This document shows positions 6,383 to 10,261 of a stretch of DNA of 10,261 nt, one piece after another (the first letter of the stretch is position 1; each line of letters opens with the position of its first letter). Under the pieces are notes generated by a model, which had not been told where the DNA came from, did no database searches, and saw nothing but the letters and a program-made list of their open reading frames with translations. Made by a program: the position numbers and the translations under genes. Origin of the DNA: Actinomycetota bacterium (GTDB lineage Bacteria; Actinomycetota; Actinomycetes; S36-B12; UBA10799); NCBI GenBank assembly GCA_003452655.1, contig DMNR01000143.1, positions 1 to 10,261 on the forward strand, in the 5' to 3' direction.

Positions 6383-6886
6383 GTGGCCCCGATAATTGAC
6401 CAGACGTTCACTCCCGCCCTGACCAACTGGCAGCAGGTCAGCCCACGTTTGACGGCGGCGCGGCGAGTGAGCTGGTCGATTCTGGGTGGCCTCCTGGCAA
6501 TCGCTGTGATCGTCATGTTCTTCGTTTCGGCTGTTCCGCGCCCCGTGCCAGCGATCGCTGCGCCGATCTTGGTGATCGCCTACTTGTGGGGGTTGTGGTA
6601 CTTCGGTCGACGAACCAAATCCTGGGCCTACGCCGAACGTGCCGATGACCTCATTGTTGTGCGGGGCTTCATGTTTAAGCGACTGGTCATCGTTCCTTAC
6701 GGGCGGATGCAACTGGTGGATCTTGCCGCCGGTCCGATAGACCGGGCATTTGGAATCGCCAAGCTTCAACTGCACACCGCCGCCGCGACGTCGGACGCGA
6801 GTATCCCGGGGCTCGTACCTGAGGTCGCTGCGGCGCTGCGGGATCGCTTGGCACACCTCGGCGAACAGCGTGCCGCAGGCCTGTGA
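6383..6886 (+). CDS. Membrane protein with one bacterial PH domain (bPH2, YdbS type)
   Basis: Small membrane protein of the DUF304/bPH2 family. From the GTG at 6383 it has 167 residues: a short N-terminus with the typical W-x-x-VSPRLTAARR stretch (16-28), two membrane helices (about 32-50 and 57-73), then a PH-like beta domain (about 80-135) with family features RGFMFKRLVIVPYGRMQLVDL (94-114, core motif YGRMQLVD at 106-113) and RAFGIAKLQLHTAA (121-134). Upstream in-frame starts GTG 6347 and ATG 6359 are possible; none has a good ribosome site, so the start is uncertain. Its last bases overlap the next gene's GTG by four bases, and the pair matches the YdbS-YdbT arrangement known from Bacillus, where the proteins are linked to envelope stress and bacteriocin resistance. 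It is divergent from murT. Whether it has that role here is inference. Confidence 0.85.
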   Translation: MAPIIDQTFTPALTNWQQVSPRLTAARRVSWSILGGLLAIAVIVMFFVSAVPRPVPAIAAPILVIAYLWGLWYFGRRTKSWAYAERADDLIVVRGFMFKRLVIVPYGRMQLVDLAAGPIDRAFGIAKLQLHTAAATSDASIPGLVPEVAAALRDRLAHLGEQRAAGL

Positions 6887-8259
6887 GCGCGGAGTCCGGG
6901 TCCACCGACGTTGATGCCGCGACGGCGCCAGCGCACCTCCATCCGCTGACGCCAGTTGCTACCACTCTTCCGCTGATCGCAGGGATCTTCGTCCTGACTC
7001 TCATTGGAGGGGGAGGTCAGGCCTGGCAGGTCGGCGTTGCCGGAGTTCCAGTTGGTCTCGCCGTGTGCGTCGTCGGGTTTGTATTCCTCGTCTGCTACCG
7101 CTACTTGCTGTGGCGACGCTTCACCTACTGGTTCGACGGTGCAGGAGACCTTCGAATCGACTCCGGCCTGTTCTTTCGAAACGCCCGCAAGGTTCAACTC
7201 TCACGATTGCAGGCTGTCGATATTGAGCGCCCCGTCTTCGCGCGCGTATTCGGACTTGCATCGTTGAGGATTGACGTCGCCGGGGTAGGTGACTCGAAGG
7301 TGTTGCTCGCGTACTTGGCAAATGGCGACGCAAGTCGGCTGCGGGTTGACCTGCTGGACCGAGCGCGGGGCGTGCGTGAGGGCGGAACTGCGGGCGCTGG
7401 CGGGTCAACCATTCCCGCTGCAGAAACCGTCGTTCACGTGGTGGCGCCAGGCGATTTGCTGACCTCGCTCTTGCTTCGAACAACGACTGCCGGGCTGCTT
7501 GCCCTGACCGGATTCATCGTGTTCATCACCGTGACAACGAGCGGTGCCGGCGGGCTCTTGTTGTTGCCGTTCACTGGCGGCATTCCGCTGTTCATGGTGG
7601 TGACGGAATTCCTGGGCCTGTACGGATTCACTGTTGCAAGCGCACATGATGGAGTGCGCTTGCGGTACGGGCTACTTCGGACGCAGTCGCAGACCGTTCC
7701 CCGCGGACGAGTTATGGCAGTGGACGTCAGCGAGCCTTTGCTTTGGCGGCGCAAGGGTTGGCTTCGCGTTCGCCTGACGGTTGCCGGAGTTGCCGGGGCG
7801 GACGGAGATCAACAACGTAACTCACTGCAATCCATTCTGTTGCCGGTTGCCAGCAGAGAGGTCGTCGATGAAGTCCTGCGAAAGGTTCTTCCAGGACTCG
7901 ACCTTGAGGCGATTGAGTTGACGGCCGCACCACGTCGGTCCCGGTGGCGCGCCCCGATCCAGTGGTCTCGCCTCGCGTACGGGTACGACGACTCAGTGAT
8001 CGCCTGTCGGCGCGGGCTGGTTACTCGCCATCTCGCGGTCGTCCCTCACGCACGGATGCAATCAGTCTCGATCGTTCAGGGGCCATGGCAGCGACGCCTC
8101 GGGCTGTCGACGATGCGGGTCGATATCGCGCCCGGACCGGTGAGTGCGCAGGTGCTGTACTTCCCAGCCGGGCAAGTGTTGGCGCTTGCGGACGCCCAGG
8201 TCGAGCGCGCAAGGGCAGCTCGCAAAGAAGACTGGGCGAGGGGCTCTGCAGAGGATTAG
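6883..8259 (+). CDS. Membrane protein with three bacterial PH domains (bPH2, YdbT type)
   Basis: Larger partner of the preceding bPH2 protein, 458 residues, starting at a GTG that overlaps its stop (GTGA). Helix pair 1 is about 29-44 and 52-72; helix pair 2 about 193-217 and 222-248. The PH motif (R/H-hydrophobic-Q-x-V-x-x, then R-x-h-G-L-x-x-h-R-h) appears three times: ARKVQLSRLQAVDIERP (101-117) with FGLASLRIDVAG; TVPRGRVMAVDVSEP (271-285) with KGWLRVRLTVAG; HLAVVPHARMQSVSIVQGP (383-401) with LGLSTMRVDIAPG. The third copy has no helix pair before it. Layout: TM pair, PH, TM pair, PH, PH. Family members are presumed to sit on the inner face of the cytoplasmic membrane; no catalytic residues are expected. 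The gene is translationally coupled to its neighbour and followed nine bases after the stop by a strong hairpin. Confidence 0.88.
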   Translation: MSAESGSTDVDAATAPAHLHPLTPVATTLPLIAGIFVLTLIGGGGQAWQVGVAGVPVGLAVCVVGFVFLVCYRYLLWRRFTYWFDGAGDLRIDSGLFFRNARKVQLSRLQAVDIERPVFARVFGLASLRIDVAGVGDSKVLLAYLANGDASRLRVDLLDRARGVREGGTAGAGGSTIPAAETVVHVVAPGDLLTSLLLRTTTAGLLALTGFIVFITVTTSGAGGLLLLPFTGGIPLFMVVTEFLGLYGFTVASAHDGVRLRYGLLRTQSQTVPRGRVMAVDVSEPLLWRRKGWLRVRLTVAGVAGADGDQQRNSLQSILLPVASREVVDEVLRKVLPGLDLEAIELTAAPRRSRWRAPIQWSRLAYGYDDSVIACRRGLVTRHLAVVPHARMQSVSIVQGPWQRRLGLSTMRVDIAPGPVSAQVLYFPAGQVLALADAQVERARAARKEDWARGSAED

Positions 8260-8267
8260 TTGTCGAG

Positions 8268-8303
8268 CATGGAGACTGGCAATGCCACGAGACCGTCTCC
8301 ATG
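8268..8303 (+). terminator. Nested hairpin after the bPH2 operon
   Basis: CATGGAGAC (8268-8276) and GTCTCCATG (8295-8303) form a perfect 9-bp stem, starting nine bases after the stop at 8259. Inside the 18-base loop a second perfect stem abuts the first: TGGC (8277-8280) with GCCA (8284-8287), loop AAT. There is no T-tract, as is common for actinobacterial terminators. A terminator is the simplest reading; the nested form could also be a protein-binding RNA or operator. Confidence 0.55.
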
Positions 8304-8341
8304 TCTTCATGCCGGTCCTGATCACTGTGCCAGGAGTCGGA

Positions 8342-8410
8342 GCGTAATCAGCATCCCCTGGGGGGAATATCGCAACGAATTACGCCATGCTGTGCTGCGT
8401 TAGCGACGCA
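8342..8410 (+). promoter_or_regulatory. Structured leader/operator region upstream of the MFS gene
   Basis: Several symmetric elements precede the transporter: GCGTAAT (8342-8348) with its complement ATTACGC (8379-8385), 30 bases apart; CCCC-T-GGGG (8355-8363, extended by two more G) between them; and TGCGT-TAGCG-ACGCA (8396-8410), a 5-bp stem. The last ends eight bases before the AAGGGA ribosome site at 8418-8423. I see no clear -35/-10 pair. Efflux genes are often controlled by TetR or MarR repressors on such symmetric sites, but no regulator gene lies in the window. Confidence 0.35.
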
Positions 8411-8433
8411 TGATGTGAAGGGAACTCAGGTCG

Positions 8434-10008
8434 ATGTCTGATTCAACTGTCGAGGCCAAGCCAACGGGGAAGGCACCGTTTGCCCGAGCTGCGGTTATCT
8501 TGCTGGGTGTCATCGGGGGTATCCAGGTAACTGACCCCATCATCGCCTCAGTGTCTCTCGTTCGCGCTTCCGACTCCCTGGATTTCTCGGCGTCGATTCA
8601 GGCGCTCGCAGCAGGAATCTCGACCCTCGCACTTGCCGCGACGGTGATCCCCGGCGGTGTGATCGCTGACCGGTATGGTCGACGCCATGTGCTCATGGTG
8701 GCGCTACTCGTCGGTGCTGTGGGGCAGCTCATCACTGCCTTCGCGCCAGCCACAGGGCTCTACCTGCTGGGACGCGTTATTGCCGGTATGGCAATGGGTG
8801 TGCTCTTCGGTGCTTCCTACGCCTTGCTGCGGGAGGTCGCCTCAAAGGCATTGGGCCCGGCGATGGGCCTTTACAACGTCGCCAACGTGGTCGTGGCGTT
8901 GACGTTTGGCTTCGTCGGTGGCGCCTTGGCAACGGCGAACTGGCGCTTCTCCTTCATGTTGCTCCCGGTTCTATCGATCATCTGCTTCTTCATCGTTCCC
9001 AAGGTGCTACCAAAGGTCGCGCCGCTGAAGCATGTGTCGAGGGACTACCTGGGAATGGTCTTGGTCGGTGTTGGCGTCGCGGGCGTTCTGTATGGAATCA
9101 GCAACGCAGCCGTCGATATTGCCAACCCGAAGTGCTGGCTGCCAATCCTGATTGGGTTTGTCGCATTCGCTGCCTTTGCGATTCTTGAAAGCAAGCTTAA
9201 GAATCCCGTCTTCCCAATCAGGCTGCTTGCCCATCCCGCGTTCCTCGGCACGGTGATCATGGGCATCTTCTGGAACCTTGCGAATGGTTCCATTACTCAA
9301 ATGCTGGCGAATATCTGGCAATACGTCTTCGATTGGAACACGGTCCAGGTCTCGCTGGGACAGTTGCCGATGAGTGTTGCTGGGATTGCCGGTTCGTTGA
9401 TTGCTGGCGCCATGATCGGCAAAGGCAAGAAGATCGTCACGGTTGCGGCAAGCGGCTACGTGCTGATGGTCGTCGGGTTCCTCTTCATGTTGTTGGTCTC
9501 GACTACTTCAGGCTTCTTGGTGTTCCTCCCAGGAATGTTCCTGGCCGGATTTGGCTGGATGACCAGCGCAACATCGCAGGGCACGAGTTGGATCGCGCTG
9601 TCACCTGCACGCTTCTTCGGGCCGGTGACGTCGAGCAAGCTCACAGTTGGTCAGTTCGGCTATGCCCTTGGCTTGTCAGGGAGCACGGCGATGGTGAGCC
9701 TATTCACGATTAAGGGCGTCTCAAACGCGACCAACGGTGCTGTGTCTGGCGACGGTGCATGGGCGCAGATCGGTGACTACCTCAAGACAGGCAAATCGTC
9801 GATCCCAGAGCTGCAGGCGCTGAGTCAAGGCCAGCTCGCGGGATTCTACGTCGATGCCTTCAAGCTGACGTCACTGATCATTGCGATCATCCTCGTAGTG
9901 GCGGGAGTCTTCATGTGGTTCCTGTTGCGCTCCAAGAAGGCTTCGATCCCAGTCGATGTGTGGTTGGGCGAAGAGCCTGCGGAACCTGCCACTGCCGCAA
10001 GCGCATAG
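8434..10008 (+). CDS. MFS drug:proton antiporter-like permease, 14-TM DHA2 class
   Basis: Predicted proton-driven exporter in the cytoplasmic membrane, related to the EmrB/QacA class; substrate unknown. The 524-residue length and hydrophobic pattern fit 14 helices. Visible: TM1 about 17-40 with the conserved acidic residue in QVTDPIIAS (31-39); motif A GGVIADRYGRRHVL (74-87); GRVIAGMAMGVLFG (113-126); motif-C-like FGFVGGALATANWRFSF (158-174) ending TM5; a polar loop around 251-268; a large outer loop about 428-475 before the final helix (478-498); and an acidic, Ala-rich C-terminal tail. The ATG at 8434 has AAGGGA about ten bases upstream; no better start exists. It stands alone between two hairpins, with 174 bases of structured leader, suggesting its own regulated promoter. 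It could also export a metabolite instead of a drug. Confidence 0.88.
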   Translation: MSDSTVEAKPTGKAPFARAAVILLGVIGGIQVTDPIIASVSLVRASDSLDFSASIQALAAGISTLALAATVIPGGVIADRYGRRHVLMVALLVGAVGQLITAFAPATGLYLLGRVIAGMAMGVLFGASYALLREVASKALGPAMGLYNVANVVVALTFGFVGGALATANWRFSFMLLPVLSIICFFIVPKVLPKVAPLKHVSRDYLGMVLVGVGVAGVLYGISNAAVDIANPKCWLPILIGFVAFAAFAILESKLKNPVFPIRLLAHPAFLGTVIMGIFWNLANGSITQMLANIWQYVFDWNTVQVSLGQLPMSVAGIAGSLIAGAMIGKGKKIVTVAASGYVLMVVGFLFMLLVSTTSGFLVFLPGMFLAGFGWMTSATSQGTSWIALSPARFFGPVTSSKLTVGQFGYALGLSGSTAMVSLFTIKGVSNATNGAVSGDGAWAQIGDYLKTGKSSIPELQALSQGQLAGFYVDAFKLTSLIIAIILVVAGVFMWFLLRSKKASIPVDVWLGEEPAEPATAASA

Positions 10009-10014
10009 GCCAAA

Positions 10015-10046
10015 CACGCGGCCGGATCCTCGGGTCCGTGCGCGTG
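10015..10046 (+). terminator. Strong GC-rich hairpin terminator after the MFS gene
   Basis: CACGCG (10015-10020) pairs with CGCGTG (10041-10046). After a 2x2 internal mismatch, CGGATC (10023-10028) pairs with GGTCCG (10033-10038) including one G-T pair, loop CTCG. The stem starts seven bases after the stop codon. There is no T-tract, as in many actinobacterial terminators. Confidence 0.7.
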
Positions 10047-10261
10047 CCAAGTGTGCGCAGCGGCGATCTGTCGCTGAGAGATTGGTCGGTATTGAGGGTC
10101 AGCGGCCAGAATGTGTGTCCGTGATTCCGGTGTTTGACCTGGTGGCCTAGGCATTTCGGCGCAATCACGCGTGGTGTTGCAGGTGGAACCAGTACTGGGT
10201 TCACCGGTGAGATCTGTGACGAGATCCAAGCCGACGGGATCAATCTGCGATGGCGGATCCG
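10047..10261. other. Right-edge intergenic region with palindromes; no supported gene
   Basis: These 215 bases hold no frame I can support. TCACCGGTGA (10201-10210) is a perfect 10-base palindrome, followed directly by GATCT (10211-10215) inverted against AGATC (10222-10226); GAGATC is also a direct repeat at 10209-10214 and 10221-10226. A plus-strand gene could start at GTG 10217 (GGTGAG five bases upstream) or ATG 10250, but too few codons are visible. On the minus strand a frame closes at TGA 10242-10240 after six codons, so a convergent gene ending here is equally possible. Confidence 0.4.

Noticed and set aside
6265..6516. Upstream extension of the murT frame
   Set aside because: Residues are not MurT-like and the extension overlaps the divergent bPH2 gene; the normal N-terminus begins at ATG 6264.
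9846..10243. Minus-strand open frames of 110-127 residues over the MFS tail and right edge
   Set aside because: Half of each is antisense to the transporter and they cross the strong terminator; composition is shadow-like.
1..10261. tRNA, rRNA, CRISPR, transposase, phage or toxin-antitoxin genes
   Set aside because: By eye I found no tRNA T-arm, regularly spaced repeats, transposase motifs or inverted-repeat ends with target duplications; this was not a computed search.

Overview
The window looks like chromosomal DNA from an actinobacterium (Actinomycetota) of moderately high GC. Grounds: frequent GTG starts, purine-rich ribosome sites, a MurT/GatD pair, a crotonyl-CoA carboxylase/reductase beside methylmalonyl-CoA epimerase, hairpins without T-tracts, and an epimerase with the Gln-Gln variant motif I associate with mycobacteria-like lineages. 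No genus can be named from the sequence alone. I see no mobile element, CRISPR array, tRNA or rRNA; this is mostly core-genome material.

Layout. (1) 1-1386, minus strand: in transcription order methylmalonyl-CoA epimerase, an unrecognised 80-residue two-helix membrane protein, and the 5' third of ccr, which runs off the left edge. This set fits the ethylmalonyl-CoA pathway. (2) 1568-3664, plus strand, divergent from the epimerase: an XPD/DinG-type Fe-S superfamily 2 helicase. (3) 3799-4245, plus strand: a small Ser-rich lipoprotein with a four-Cys outer domain of unknown function. (4) 4272-6264, minus strand: murT-gatD, overlapping by 8 bases, which amidates D-Glu of lipid II. (5) 6383-8259, plus strand, divergent from murT: two overlapping genes for membrane proteins with bacterial PH (bPH2) domains, one copy in the first and three in the second (YdbS/YdbT type). 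A nested hairpin follows. (6) 8434-10008, plus strand: a 14-helix drug/proton antiporter of the MFS DHA2 class, followed by a strong GC-rich terminator. (7) 10047-10261: no supported gene, but several palindromes that may belong to a gene starting beyond the edge.

How the parts relate. Region 1 is acyl-CoA metabolism: Ccr makes ethylmalonyl-CoA and the epimerase interconverts the methylmalonyl-CoA (and probably ethylmalonyl-CoA) epimers. Regions 3 to 6 share a cell-envelope theme (lipoprotein, peptidoglycan amidation, bPH2 membrane proteins, efflux), but whether they work together is inference from proximity.

I did not find a convincing new system. The best leads are the small membrane protein between the epimerase and ccr, the orphan four-Cys lipoprotein, the Gln-for-His metal ligand in the epimerase, the divergent murT-gatD/bPH2 arrangement, and non-coding structures at 602-619, 8268-8303, 8342-8410 and 10201-10226.
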